Shown here in pieces: positions 25,013 through 34,569 of a stretch of DNA of 39,669 nucleotides. The notes beneath the pieces are model-generated. The model had not been told where the DNA came from. It was given only the letters and a program-made list of their open reading frames with translations, and did not search any database. The first letter of the stretch is position 1, and the number at the start of each line of letters is the position of its first letter. This DNA is from Verrucomicrobiales bacterium. Lineage in GTDB: Bacteria > Verrucomicrobiota > Verrucomicrobiia > Limisphaerales > UBA1100. The translations under genes were made by a program, and so were the position numbers. The stretch is from assembly GCA_005809105.1 (NCBI GenBank), contig SYLI01000094.1, positions 1-39,669 on the forward strand. Reading direction: 5' to 3'.

Positions 25013-26409
25013 CGTTTCACAGAGTGGGTGGACTGGCCGAACAATCCCTCGGCGGCTTCCATCACCGCCTCGCCCAGCGTGGGATGCGCCACAATGGTGT
25101 CAGTCAGATCGCGCGCCTTGGCACCCAACTTCAGTGCCAGAGCCAGTTGCCCGATGAGTTCGCCGGCGCTGGCACCGGCGATGTGGCCGCCCAGAAGAGC
25201 GCCCGAGTCGGCGCAGGCCACGAGTTTCACGAAGCCGTCGGCCTCGCCCGAGGCCACAGCCTTGCCGATGCCCGCGAAGGGAAACCGTGCGACGCGCACC
25301 GAAAGGCTGCGAGCCTTGGCCTCTTCTTCAGACAGGCCGACCGTGGCGATTTCTGGATGGGTGAACACGACAGCGGGAACCTGGTGATAGTCCATCCTCG
25401 ATGCGTGCCGGCCCGCAAGCAGGTTGTCCACCACAACACGGCCTTGTGCGGCGGCGACGTGCGCCAGAGCCAGTTGGCCGGTGACGTCGCCGATGGCGTA
25501 CACGCCCGGCGCCGTGGTTTCCATGTGGTCGTCCACACGGATGGCATGGTGCTCCAGTTGCACGCCGGCGGTTTCAAGTCCCAGATCCCCGCTGTTGGGC
25601 GTGCGACCGACGGCGACGAGCAGCCGGTCGCCCGACAGGGTGTGGCCGTCGGCGAGCGTCACGCGAACGCGCGAACCCTCCACAACGGTGCCGGTGATGC
25701 GCTGCTGCAATTTCACCTCGATGCCCGCGTGCCGGAAGCTGCGCGCAAGCGCAAGTCCCAGATCCCGGTCCAGCCCGGGCAGCAGGTGGTCCATCATCTC
25801 GATCACGCTCACGCGGCTTCCCAGCCCGGCGAAGAGGGAGGCAAATTCGCAGCCGATATAACCGCCGCCGGCAATGATGAGTTCGCCAGGCGGCGTGTCC
25901 AGTTCCAGCAGATCGTCGCTATTGAGGATGACTCGGCCGTCGCGCGGCGCCACGGGAAGTTCCTTCGGGCGCGACCCTGTGGCGATGATGATGGCGCGCG
26001 CAGCCTGAAGGCAGGTCGGCGCGCCGGCGCCCTGTACCTCCACGACACGTGAGCTCTGCAGGCGGCCGCGACCCTTCACCACCGTCACCCGGTTCTTCTG
26101 CAGCAACGCCTGCACGCCCTGGCCGAGTTTCGCCACCACATCGCGTCGGCGCTGGATCATGGCGGGCAGGACGGCCGCATCTGCCGCCACGTGGATTCCC
26201 ATCGCCGCGGCGGCGCGAGCCTGGCGCAGGAGGGCGACACTGGCGACCATGGCCTTGGTGGGGATGCAGCCCGTGTTGAGGCAGGCGCCGCCCAGGCCGG
26301 CCTGTTCCACCACCGTCACGCGCAGGCCCTGATGGGCCGCGCGCAGTGCGGTGATGTACCCGCCGGGGCCTCCACCGAGGATGGCCAGATCGGTTTCTGC
26401 GACGCTCAC
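25009..26409 (-). CDS. lpdA: Dihydrolipoyl dehydrogenase
   Basis: This is a 466-residue FAD-dependent pyridine-nucleotide disulphide oxidoreductase. FAD loop GGGPGG is at residues 12-17, and the redox pair C43-L-N-T-G-C48 is followed by IPTK. The NAD-binding motif GGGYIGCEFASLF lies in the middle, and YAIGDVTG is the second FAD motif. The C-terminal HPTLGEAVMEAA carries the active-site His and Glu. It reoxidises dihydrolipoyl groups of 2-oxoacid dehydrogenases or the glycine cleavage system. No E1, E2 or gcv genes are near. The start is GTG 26409, giving the standard short N-terminus. The much longer open frame upstream overlaps pssA and is rejected. Confidence 0.9.
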   Translation of the reverse strand: MSVAETDLAILGGGPGGYITALRAAHQGLRVTVVEQAGLGGACLNTGCIPTKAMVASVALLRQARAAAAMGIHVAADAAVLPAMIQRRRDVVAKLGQGVQALLQKNRVTVVKGRGRLQSSRVVEVQGAGAPTCLQAARAIIIATGSRPKELPVAPRDGRVILNSDDLLELDTPPGELIIAGGGYIGCEFASLFAGLGSRVSVIEMMDHLLPGLDRDLGLALARSFRHAGIEVKLQQRITGTVVEGSRVRVTLADGHTLSGDRLLVAVGRTPNSGDLGLETAGVQLEHHAIRVDDHMETTAPGVYAIGDVTGQLALAHVAAAQGRVVVDNLLAGRHASRMDYHQVPAVVFTHPEIATVGLSEEEAKARSLSVRVARFPFAGIGKAVASGEADGFVKLVACADSGALLGGHIAGASAGELIGQLALALKLGAKARDLTDTIVAHPTLGEAVMEAAEGLFGQSTHSVKR

Positions 26410-26557
26410 GCCGGGGAATCTAGTGGGTGGGCCCGTGCGCCGGAACCTAAAAAGTGGACGCCCGTGGGAATCGCCTTTCCATGGCCGCCATCTTTTGGAT
26501 ACTCTCACCTCCCACAATCCTGGAGAATTCCCACCCTTGGGTGCTGCTGGGAGCAAA

Positions 26558-27439
26558 ATGCAAACGACCCCGCCTTCCGACTCCGAAACGCGCGAACGCA
26601 GTCCGGAGCTCAAGATTTATTTCCTGCCCAACCTGTTCACGGCCGGCAACCTCTTCTGCGGATTCCTCGCGCTGACGCTGATCGTGCAGGCGCCCTCGCT
26701 GTTCGATGAAGCGACGTTTGCGGAGGCGCGGCAGAAGATCGTCTGGGCGCTGGAGCTCATCCTGCTCGCGTGCATCTTGGATGTGCTCGATGGCCGCGTC
26801 GCGCGGCTGGGCGGCTATGATAGCCCCTTCGGTCGCGAATTTGACTCGCTGGCCGATGTTGTGTCCTTCGGCGTGGCGCCGGCCTTCCTGGTGTACAAAG
26901 TGGTGCTTGCCGACGTGTTCCGACAGAACTGGGAGGAGATCGGCTGGTTCATCGCGTCCATCTATGTGATCTGCGGTGCGCTCAGGCTGGCGCGGTTCAA
27001 CTGCCTGGCCACGATGGCCGAGAGCAATCCTGTGCCCGATCATGGCCGCGAATTCATGGGCTTTCCCATTCCGGCGGCGGCGGGGCTCATCGCCAGCATC
27101 GCGTATTTCCTCATTTGGTTTGAGGAAAAGGATTTCGTGAAGAGCAACTGGAAATTCGCGCTGCCCGTGCTGCTGCTGTTCCTCTCGGCCATGATGGTGA
27201 GCAAGGTGCCCTATCCCACGTTTAAGACCGTGGACTGGCGTGCGCGGCGGTCGTTCATCTTCATGGTGCTGGTAATGCTGGCCTTGGGGTTCCTGGTCAC
27301 GTTGGGCCGCAAGGCGCTGCCGGTGGCGATGCCTTTCGTATTCCTGGCGTACCTGATCTACGGGTTTGTGCGGCCATGGCTCTCGCGGCGGACACGCCAT
27401 GAGATCGAGGAAGGAAACGACGAGCACGCGGGTGCGTAG
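26558..27439 (+). CDS. pssA: CDP-diacylglycerol-serine O-phosphatidyltransferase
   Basis: This 293-residue membrane enzyme joins CDP-diacylglycerol and serine to make phosphatidylserine, the precursor of phosphatidylethanolamine. The CDP-alcohol phosphotransferase signature D-G-x2-A-R-x8-G-x3-D-x3-D is complete from D78 to D100. FLPNLFTAGNLFCGFLAL (22-39) is the typical PssA first span, and FMGFPIPAAAGLI is also characteristic. About eight hydrophobic spans are seen, and the C-terminus is charged. The start ATG 26558 follows a GGGAG sequence. The gene diverges from lpdA, with a 148-base region between them. Confidence 0.9.
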   Translation: MQTTPPSDSETRERSPELKIYFLPNLFTAGNLFCGFLALTLIVQAPSLFDEATFAEARQKIVWALELILLACILDVLDGRVARLGGYDSPFGREFDSLADVVSFGVAPAFLVYKVVLADVFRQNWEEIGWFIASIYVICGALRLARFNCLATMAESNPVPDHGREFMGFPIPAAAGLIASIAYFLIWFEEKDFVKSNWKFALPVLLLFLSAMMVSKVPYPTFKTVDWRARRSFIFMVLVMLALGFLVTLGRKALPVAMPFVFLAYLIYGFVRPWLSRRTRHEIEEGNDEHAGA

Positions 27440-27463
27440 CGCGTCCTGGTGGGAGGGCGCAGG

Positions 27464-29212
27464 CTAGCGAAGGTACTGCTCCACCGCCTGCTTGCGCTTG
27501 GCCAGGAACTTGAGCCGGCCTTCGATTTCCTCCAGTTGAGCCTGCTGCACCAGCCGCTTGGTATCATCCTGCGGCGCGCCGCCGCCCGACTGGATGTGCT
27601 TGCGTTCATCTTCCAGTTCGCGGCGCTTGTGGTCGAGCGACCTTGAGTAGAATTCCAGGCGCACCTTCTCCAATTCCGGCTGGAACCAGCGCGGGGGCGC
27701 CATGGCGACGCGTTGCGGGCCGAAACTGGGCACGTAGTGTTCGCGGCTGGATTCCTCCTGGCTTTGCCGCCGGCGCGCGCGCAATTCGTCGCCAGCCAGC
27801 GCCAGCCGCACTTCCTGTTCACTGGGGGCCACCCGCTTGGTGAGGCTCAGCACGAATCCGCCCCTGGCCGTGGCGACAAAGCGCGTGATGCGGTCGGAGG
27901 GCTTGGTCATGTCGCGCTCGGAGGGAAGTCCGCGCACGGCCTGCTTCAGGTCGGGCAGATCCACGTAGTCCTTGATGAGGTTGAACCGGTCCGCCGCCGT
28001 GTCCTTCATGGAGAAGGAGGGCACCTGCAGCAGCTTCACGCGGTGGCTCTTCTCGTGAGATTGGGTGATTTCGGCAAAGCGTTTGCCCGCGCCCAGCTGG
28101 TTGGAAAGGTTGGTGTAGAACTGGCGGCCGCGCTCCAGCGCAAGCTCCATCGTCTGATCGGCCACGAACGACTGCCGCAGCGCGTTGGACTTGGCGGCGT
28201 CGAGCGACTCGAACTTGGGCAGCTCGCCCTCGATGCGCCGGACGAGGCCCGCGATGTAAAGGCCATCGTTCTCGATGGAGATGGGCTCCGGCAGCACGGT
28301 GTTGGGGCCCAGCCCCTGGACGCGCTGCAGCACTTCTCCCAGCTTGTGGGCGGCGAGGTCGCCCACGGCGACCTCCTCCTCCTGCAACGCCAGCGAGCGG
28401 TTCGTCGCGATGGAGCGAAGTTCCTCCATCCGATAGTCCTTGGCGCGCAGCAGCGGCGCGATGGCGCGCTGTTCCTTGTTCGCCTCGGCGCGCCCGCCCT
28501 TGGTGTAGTCCAGCTTCAGGTAGGCCACGCGCACCTTGTCCGGCTCGCGGTAGCGTGCCGTGTGGTTGGTGTAATAGTCCTTGAGACCCCCCGCCACGTT
28601 GGTGACGCTCGCATTGAAATCGCCCGCGCGGATGGCCGCCACCTCGGTGTCGTACACCTCCAGGTCCTCGGCCAGGATGGGGCGGAATGCGCGGCTGCTC
28701 ACCAAGGCGCCCCCCGAGCCCATGACGAGGTTGAGCTGTTCGATGGCCATCTGGCTCGCCACGTAATCGCGCAGGTCGTCCTCTCCCACACGGATGCGCG
28801 CCAAGAGCTGCTTGTACATGGCGTGGCTGAACTTGCCCCCGACGGAAAACTGCCGCTTGATCTCGTCCTCCACCACCTCATCGCCAAACTCGATGCCCAG
28901 CGTCCGCGCCCTGGCCAGGAGCAGCGCGCGCAAGCGGCCCTCGTACTCCAGCCGGTCTCCGTCGGGCTCGCCATCGCCGTCCAAGTCCACCTTGAGCCGC
29001 GTGGGATCGGGCACTCCCTGCAACAGATAGCCCACATACACCTCGCGCTGCGCACGGGCGTCATCAGCGGAAAGACCCTGCACGCGACCGTCAGACTCGA
29101 ACCAGTCGCGCGGGCTGGCGCCGGGCGTGAAGAAGATGACAAAACTGATGACCGTGAAAATGATGATCACGATCCAAAGCATCTGCGAATGTTTGCGAAT
29201 GGTGCCGAACAT
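27464..29212 (-). CDS. SurA/PpiD-like membrane-anchored chaperone
   Basis: The protein has 582 residues. A single N-terminal membrane anchor (about residues 11-29, LWIVIIIFTVISFVIFFTP) without a cleavage site places the rest in the periplasm. An EF-hand-like acidic loop, D-L-D-G-D-G-E-P-D, occurs near residues 76-84. The SurA_N-type helical chaperone region follows (around EFGDEVVEDEIKRQF and MAIEQLNLVMG). No clear parvulin active site is visible in the second half, which ends in a long charged coiled coil. The layout fits PpiD-type folding factors of outer-membrane or secreted proteins. Peptidyl-prolyl isomerase activity is doubtful. Confidence 0.72.
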   Translation of the reverse strand: MFGTIRKHSQMLWIVIIIFTVISFVIFFTPGASPRDWFESDGRVQGLSADDARAQREVYVGYLLQGVPDPTRLKVDLDGDGEPDGDRLEYEGRLRALLLARARTLGIEFGDEVVEDEIKRQFSVGGKFSHAMYKQLLARIRVGEDDLRDYVASQMAIEQLNLVMGSGGALVSSRAFRPILAEDLEVYDTEVAAIRAGDFNASVTNVAGGLKDYYTNHTARYREPDKVRVAYLKLDYTKGGRAEANKEQRAIAPLLRAKDYRMEELRSIATNRSLALQEEEVAVGDLAAHKLGEVLQRVQGLGPNTVLPEPISIENDGLYIAGLVRRIEGELPKFESLDAAKSNALRQSFVADQTMELALERGRQFYTNLSNQLGAGKRFAEITQSHEKSHRVKLLQVPSFSMKDTAADRFNLIKDYVDLPDLKQAVRGLPSERDMTKPSDRITRFVATARGGFVLSLTKRVAPSEQEVRLALAGDELRARRRQSQEESSREHYVPSFGPQRVAMAPPRWFQPELEKVRLEFYSRSLDHKRRELEDERKHIQSGGGAPQDDTKRLVQQAQLEEIEGRLKFLAKRKQAVEQYLR

Positions 29213-29353
29213 GAGCGTTCAAAAAGAGACGGCGCACCATAGGTTGCCCCCGCGGCCGCGGTCAACGAAATTGCTGCGGAGGGGCCGCAGGAGGAAAATC
29301 TTTACAATCGCGCAGGCCGTTGCAAGGCTTCGTCCCCTGATACTGTGCGCCCC

Positions 29354-29758
29354 ATGAAACATCTTGCCCTGTTGGCGCTGGCGGCCGGTTGCGCGATTCC
29401 CAGCGGCTTTTTTGATCACAAGGTCACGAACCTGACCGCCACAAGGCTTCCGCGCAATGCCACGGGCATTTATCTCGTGGAGATGGAATTTGCCTCCAAC
29501 GAAAAGGCGATCCTGCACGACTCCATCAAGGCCGAGGTGCAGGTGAGTGGCCACAACGCCAGCTATCCCATGAAGCGGCTCCCCAAGGGGCAGCTCACCA
29601 ATCGCTGGGAGGCGCCCATCGGGCCGCTGAAGCCTTCGGAGACCAACGTGTTTTACCGGATCAAAGTGTCGTGGCAGTATGATGCCATCCCCGAGCCGCG
29701 TTCCAACAGCCTGCTCGAGCCCAAGACCGGGCCGCGCCGGCTGCAGATCTTCGACTGA
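29354..29758 (+). CDS. Small exported protein, probably lipoprotein
   Basis: The protein has 134 residues. It begins with a short signal (MKHLALLALAAGC) ending in a lipobox-like A-A-G-C, so lipidation at C13 is possible though the -3 residue is not ideal. The rest looks like a compact beta-domain with no Cys and no catalytic motif. I do not recognise a family. It diverges from the SurA/PpiD-like gene with 141 bases between, so it probably has its own promoter there. I found no convincing one. Confidence 0.65.
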   Translation: MKHLALLALAAGCAIPSGFFDHKVTNLTATRLPRNATGIYLVEMEFASNEKAILHDSIKAEVQVSGHNASYPMKRLPKGQLTNRWEAPIGPLKPSETNVFYRIKVSWQYDAIPEPRSNSLLEPKTGPRRLQIFD

Positions 29759-29829
29759 CGCCGTGGGGTCTTGCGCATTGTGAATAACCTTTCGCAAAGG
29801 CTCGTCCCCCTCATGGTTCGAACGGCTCC

Positions 29830-30210
29830 ATGAATCTCCCGCGCCATCTGAGGGTGACGGCTGTGGCGGCCCTGGCGTTTTCGCTGGGGTTGCACTGGAT
29901 GGTGCTGCAGTCCGTCGCGTGGATCAGCATGGCCGTCGAGTTCTCGCGCGACTTGCCGACGCTCACCGCGCTCAAGCGCGCATTTGACCGGCAGCACGCC
30001 TGTCATCTATGCCGCGTCGTGGCGGCCGGCAAGAAATCGCAGCAGGACGATGAGGGCCAATCGCTGTCCATCCAGCTGGAGGCAGTGCTCAATCCGTCAT
30101 TTCTCCGTGTCCATCCCCCCGCGTCATGGCAGCCAGCCTTCACGCCGCAAAGTGCATGGGTAACGCTCGGCGCCGCTCCACGGCCGCCGCCTCCCCGGTT
30201 CAGCGCCTAG
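29830..30210 (+). CDS. Small membrane-anchored protein with HxCxLC motif
   Basis: The protein has 126 residues. An N-terminal hydrophobic segment (about 9-35) is followed by H-A-C-H-L-C-R-V-V-A-A-G-K-K at about residues 56-69, then a Pro-rich C-terminus. From memory, similar short proteins with a CxLC...AGKK core occur in Verrucomicrobia, and the layout recalls the DUF2946 family, but I cannot confirm this without a search. The His and Cys residues would suit binding a metal. No function is assigned. It stands between the lipoprotein-like gene and the pseudopilin gene, 71 and 101 bases away. Confidence 0.6.
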   Translation: MNLPRHLRVTAVAALAFSLGLHWMVLQSVAWISMAVEFSRDLPTLTALKRAFDRQHACHLCRVVAAGKKSQQDDEGQSLSIQLEAVLNPSFLRVHPPASWQPAFTPQSAWVTLGAAPRPPPPRFSA

Positions 30211-30311
30211 AACCCCATCCTTAGGTATCGCACTCCGCACGGCCTGTGTTGGGTGGGAATGATCCCTCCCGCTGTCGAGTGCCCCCGGAAAACCCTTTGC
30301 ACCCAGACTCC

Positions 30312-31160
30312 ATGAAACTGAAAACTTTGATCCGAAGCACGCCGCGACAGGCGGGGTTCACCCTCATCGAATTGCTGGTGGCCATCGCCATCATCGGCAT
30401 CCTGGGCTCGCTGCTGATGCCTACACTCTCCCGGGCCAAGCTGCGCGCCAATCGCGTCAAGTGCCTCAACAACCTCAAGTCCATCGGCCACACCTTCAAG
30501 GGATTCGCCACCGACAACAACTCCCGGATGCCGTGGCTCCTGACCACGCGCGACGCCAACGTGCTTTATCAGGGCGACTGGACCCGCTCGATGCACGTCG
30601 AATGGCTCTGGTCGACCCCCACCATCGCGTCGTCGTTGGGCAGCCCCCGTTCGCTGCTCTCGCCGTTGGATCCGGATTGCTCCGAACAGAATGGCGCGGT
30701 CGGCATCAAGATTGCCGGTGCCGTGCCCAAGAACGCGCAGAGCTATGCGGTGCATCTGGGGGGCGATGAACTCCGCAGCGCGCCCACCATCCTGGCGTTC
30801 ACACGCAACGTGCATGGCTCAGCGCCCACGGGCTTCAACTATCCTGCGTCCGGCGGCGTCCACACGCCGCAGTTCTCGAACCTGCTGAGCGCGCAAACCC
30901 TCAAGGGCTGCGAGTTTGTGGGTGCACCCAAGAGCCACGGGCCGGTCAATGAATGCCCGACGGCCATCGCCGGCCTGTTGACCAATGATCAGGGGCAGAT
31001 GGCCATGACCGATGGGAGCGCCTCACAGGCGACCACGAAGGACTTGCACAAGGCCATCCTCACCCATGCCGGGACCACCGGTGGCATCACCAAGCTGCCC
31101 AATGAAAACGTGGCACGGCCCAACCGCAGCGGTGCCGTGAGCCACGGCCCAACCTCGTAG
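30312..31160 (+). CDS. Prepilin-type (PulG-like) protein
   Basis: The protein has 282 residues. The N-terminus [25 protein letters not shown] holds a type IV prepilin cleavage site after G15, with F16 as the new methylated end, the conserved Glu at E20 and a hydrophobic helix to about residue 42. A region rich in small residues follows, and near the C-terminus GQMAMTDGS resembles the H-x9-DG motif of the many pseudopilin-like proteins of the PVC bacteria. It is probably assembled or secreted through a type II secretion or type IV pilus system encoded elsewhere. Start ATG 30312 gives the proper short leader. A strong terminator follows. Confidence 0.85.
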   Translation: MKLKTLIRSTPRQAGFTLIELLVAIAIIGILGSLLMPTLSRAKLRANRVKCLNNLKSIGHTFKGFATDNNSRMPWLLTTRDANVLYQGDWTRSMHVEWLWSTPTIASSLGSPRSLLSPLDPDCSEQNGAVGIKIAGAVPKNAQSYAVHLGGDELRSAPTILAFTRNVHGSAPTGFNYPASGGVHTPQFSNLLSAQTLKGCEFVGAPKSHGPVNECPTAIAGLLTNDQGQMAMTDGSASQATTKDLHKAILTHAGTTGGITKLPNENVARPNRSGAVSHGPTS

Positions 31161-31181
31161 CGGGGGCCTGCCCTGATTTCA

Positions 31182-31205
31182 CCCGCCTTTGGGGCGGGTT
31201 TTTTT
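31182..31205 (+). terminator. Rho-independent terminator between pseudopilin gene and purS
   Basis: The 7-bp stem ACCCGCC (31182-31188) pairs with GGCGGGT (31194-31200) around a 5-base loop and is followed by a run of T to 31205. It separates the pseudopilin unit from the purine operon. Confidence 0.88.
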
Positions 31206-31222
31206 GTGCCAACAAATGCGGC

Positions 31223-31251
31223 TTGACGGTGCCACTGTTTGGCGGCTTTTG
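31223..31251 (+). promoter_or_regulatory. Weak candidate promoter of the pur operon
   Basis: TTGACG (31223-31228) is followed after 17 bases by CTTTTG. The -35 box is good and the -10 box is poor. Position argues for it: it lies just after the terminator and 31 bases before purS. No PurR-like operator or purine riboswitch fold was recognised. Confidence 0.3.
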
Positions 31252-31281
31252 AGAGCCGCGGCCGGGCCCATGCACCGCTCC

Positions 31282-31517
31282 ATGAAAGCTAAGATTGTCA
31301 TTACCCCAAAGAAGGCGGTGTTGGATCCGCAAGGCAAGACGGTGCAGAACGCCCTCATCCACATGGGCTATGCGGGCTTTGGCGCCGTGCACGTGGGCAA
31401 ATACATCGAGGTGGAACTGGCCGGTGCGGACCCGCAGGCGGTGCGCCAGCAGATCGACGACGCCTGCCGCAAGATTCTCAGCAATCCGGTGATCGAGGAT
31501 TACCGGTTCGAGATCGA

Positions 31518-31521
<4 letters not shown>
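31282..31521 (+). CDS. purS: FGAM synthase subunit PurS
   Basis: This 79-residue protein is the small dimeric subunit that joins PurL and PurQ in the three-part formylglycinamidine synthase found in Gram-positive and many other bacteria. The typical features are KAKIVITPKKAVLDPQGKTV at the N-terminus and GKYIEVEL in the middle. Start ATG 31282 matches the family N-terminus, and an alternative ATG 12 bases upstream would add four residues. It overlaps purQ by ATGA (31518-31521). Confidence 0.93.
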
Positions 31522-32228
<707 letters not shown>

Positions 32229-32247
32229 CGCGACCGCACGATTGCCG

Positions 32248-34569
32248 ATGTCCGAACCCGCCATCACGCCCGAGCTGGTCGCCAAGCACAACCTCACGCC
32301 GGAGGAGTACCAGAAGATCCTCGAGATCCTCGGCCGCACGCCCACCTACACCGAGCTGGGAATCTTCAGCGTGATGTGGAGCGAGCATTGCTCCTACAAA
32401 AACACCCGGCCGCTGCTGAAGGGTTTTCCGACAAAGTCGGCGACGGTTCTGGTGGGTGCGGGCGAGGAAAACGCGGGCATCCTCGACATGGGCGACGGCA
32501 TCGCCATTGCCTTCAAGATCGAGAGTCACAACCACCCGAGCGCGGTGGAGCCTTTTCAGGGCGCGGCCACGGGCGTGGGCGGGATTGTGCGCGACATCTT
32601 CACGATGGGTGCGCGCCCGGTGTGCGCGCTCAACTCGCTGCGCTTTGGCGAACTTTCAAACCCCGAGGTGCGCCGGCTCTTCTCGGGCGTCGTCTCGGGC
32701 ATCGCGCATTACGGCAACTGCTTTGGCATCCCAACGCTGGGTGGCGAGGTCTATTTCGACAAGTCGTACGAGGGCAATCCACTGGTGAACGCCTTCTGCC
32801 TGGGCGTGCTGCGCCATGAGCAGATCACGCGCGGCGCGGCGCACGGCGTCGGCAATCCGGTGTTTTACGTGGGCCCGGCCACCGGCCGCGACGGGCTGGC
32901 GGGCGCGGCCTTTGCGTCGCAGGATCTGACGGAGGAATCGGCCGAGCATCAGCGCGGCGCGGTTCAGGTGGGTGATCCCTTCATGGAAAAGCTCGTGTGT
33001 GAAGCGTGCCTGGAACTGCTCGCCACGGGCGCGGTGGCCGGCATGCAGGACATGGGCGCGGCGGGGCTGACGTGCTCCACCTGCGAAACGGCGGCTCGGG
33101 CGGGGACAGGCATTGAAATTGAGCTAGACCGGGTGCCGCAGCGCGCGCCGGGCATGACCTCCTACGAGATCATGCTGAGCGAATCGCAGGAGCGGATGCT
33201 GGTCGTGGTGCATCGGGGGCGCGAGGAGGAGGTGCAGCGCATCTTCGACAAGTGGGACCTGCCCTGGGCGCACATCGGTACCGTCACCGACTCCGGCCGG
33301 ATGGTGGTGCGCCACGGCGGCCGGATCGTGGTGGACATCCCTGCCAAGCAGATCGCCGACGAATCTCCCGTGTACCAGCGCGAGGCACGCGAGCCCAAGT
33401 ATCTGCAGGAGGTGCGCGCGTTCCGGCTCGATGGCATGGCTGACACCCTTGACGCCGTGGGTGAACTCAAGCGGCTGCTCGCCTGGCCCAGCATCGCCTC
33501 CAAACACTGGGTCTATCGCCAGTACGACCATCAGGTGCGGGCGGGCACGGTGGTGCTGCCCGGCAGCGACGCGGCCGTCATCCGCATCAAGGCGGACTCG
33601 CTTCCGGTGATGAGCGCGGAGCTGGCGGCGAAGGTGGGCGACAAGCCCGTGCCTGAAAAACTCCTCGCGCTGTCGGTGGATTGCAACGCGACCTACGTCT
33701 ATCTGGACCCCTACGAGGGCGGAAAAATTGCCGTGGCGGAGGCTGCGCGCAACCTGGCCTGCAGCGGCGCCGTGCCGCTGGGGGCCACCGACAACCTCAA
33801 CTTTGGCAATCCGCACAATCCGGAAATCTTCTGGCAGATTCAGGAATCCGTGCGCGGGCTGGCCGACGCCTGCCGCGCGTTCCACGCGCCGGTGACGGGC
33901 GGCAATGTCAGCCTTTACAACCAGAACCCCGGCGGGCCCATCGATCCCACGCCCACCGTGGCCTTGGTCGGCCTCATCGCCGATCCGGCCCACATCACCA
34001 CCCAATGGTTCCGGGACGAAGGCGACGCGATCATTCTGCTGGGCGACGCGGTGGATCTGGCCGACCCTTTGCGGGGGCTGGGCGGCTCGGCGCACCTGCA
34101 AGTGGCGCATGGCAAGAAGACCGGCACGCCGCCGCGCATGAATCTGGAGAAGGAGAAGACGCTGCACACGACGCTGCTCGGCCTCATCCAGTCCGGCTCC
34201 GTGAAGAGTGCGCACGACTGCAGCGAGGGCGGGCTGGCGGTGGCGGTAGCCGAATGCTGCATCAGCCAGTGTGTCGCACGCGGCACGCCGCGCCTCATCG
34301 GCGCGGAATTGAATCTGACGCTTCCCCCGGGCGTGCGCCTGGACGCGCTGCTCTTTGGCGAGACCCAGAGCCGCGTGGTGATCTCGGTGGCGGATCACGA
34401 CGCGGTGAAGGTGGTTGAGCGCGCCCGGCTGATGGGCGTGCCGGCGGCGCGGATCGGCACCGTGGGCGGGGCACCGCTGTCGGTCGCGGTGGGCGAAGCC
34501 CGGCTGACTTGGAGCTTGCAGGAGTTGCACGACCTCTGGTGGAGTTCCATCGACCGCCTGATGCAGTGA
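32248..34569 (+). CDS. purL: FGAM synthase large subunit PurL
   Basis: This is the 773-residue small-type PurL (not the 1300-residue fused form), so it needs PurS and PurQ. It makes formylglycinamidine ribonucleotide from FGAR, ATP and ammonia. [14 protein letters not shown] and the Gly-rich [16 protein letters not shown] segment are hallmarks, and GGNVSLYNQ marks the second half. The start is ATG 32248 ([11 protein letters not shown]). A TTG two codons earlier is less likely. The stop TGA overlaps the purF ATG by one base. Confidence 0.95.
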   Translation: MSEPAITPELVAKHNLTPEEYQKILEILGRTPTYTELGIFSVMWSEHCSYKNTRPLLKGFPTKSATVLVGAGEENAGILDMGDGIAIAFKIESHNHPSAVEPFQGAATGVGGIVRDIFTMGARPVCALNSLRFGELSNPEVRRLFSGVVSGIAHYGNCFGIPTLGGEVYFDKSYEGNPLVNAFCLGVLRHEQITRGAAHGVGNPVFYVGPATGRDGLAGAAFASQDLTEESAEHQRGAVQVGDPFMEKLVCEACLELLATGAVAGMQDMGAAGLTCSTCETAARAGTGIEIELDRVPQRAPGMTSYEIMLSESQERMLVVVHRGREEEVQRIFDKWDLPWAHIGTVTDSGRMVVRHGGRIVVDIPAKQIADESPVYQREAREPKYLQEVRAFRLDGMADTLDAVGELKRLLAWPSIASKHWVYRQYDHQVRAGTVVLPGSDAAVIRIKADSLPVMSAELAAKVGDKPVPEKLLALSVDCNATYVYLDPYEGGKIAVAEAARNLACSGAVPLGATDNLNFGNPHNPEIFWQIQESVRGLADACRAFHAPVTGGNVSLYNQNPGGPIDPTPTVALVGLIADPAHITTQWFRDEGDAIILLGDAVDLADPLRGLGGSAHLQVAHGKKTGTPPRMNLEKEKTLHTTLLGLIQSGSVKSAHDCSEGGLAVAVAECCISQCVARGTPRLIGAELNLTLPPGVRLDALLFGETQSRVVISVADHDAVKVVERARLMGVPAARIGTVGGAPLSVAVGEARLTWSLQELHDLWWSSIDRLMQ

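Noticed and set aside
26410-26613. N-terminal extension of lipoamide dehydrogenase
   Set aside because: The added residues are not like any Lpd N-terminus and would overlap the start of pssA. GTG 26409 gives the family-standard start.
29771-29797. TTGCG...CGCAA inverted repeat between two small genes
   Set aside because: The 5-base arms are 17 bases apart, with no T-run after them and no clear promoter next to them. They are easily expected by chance.
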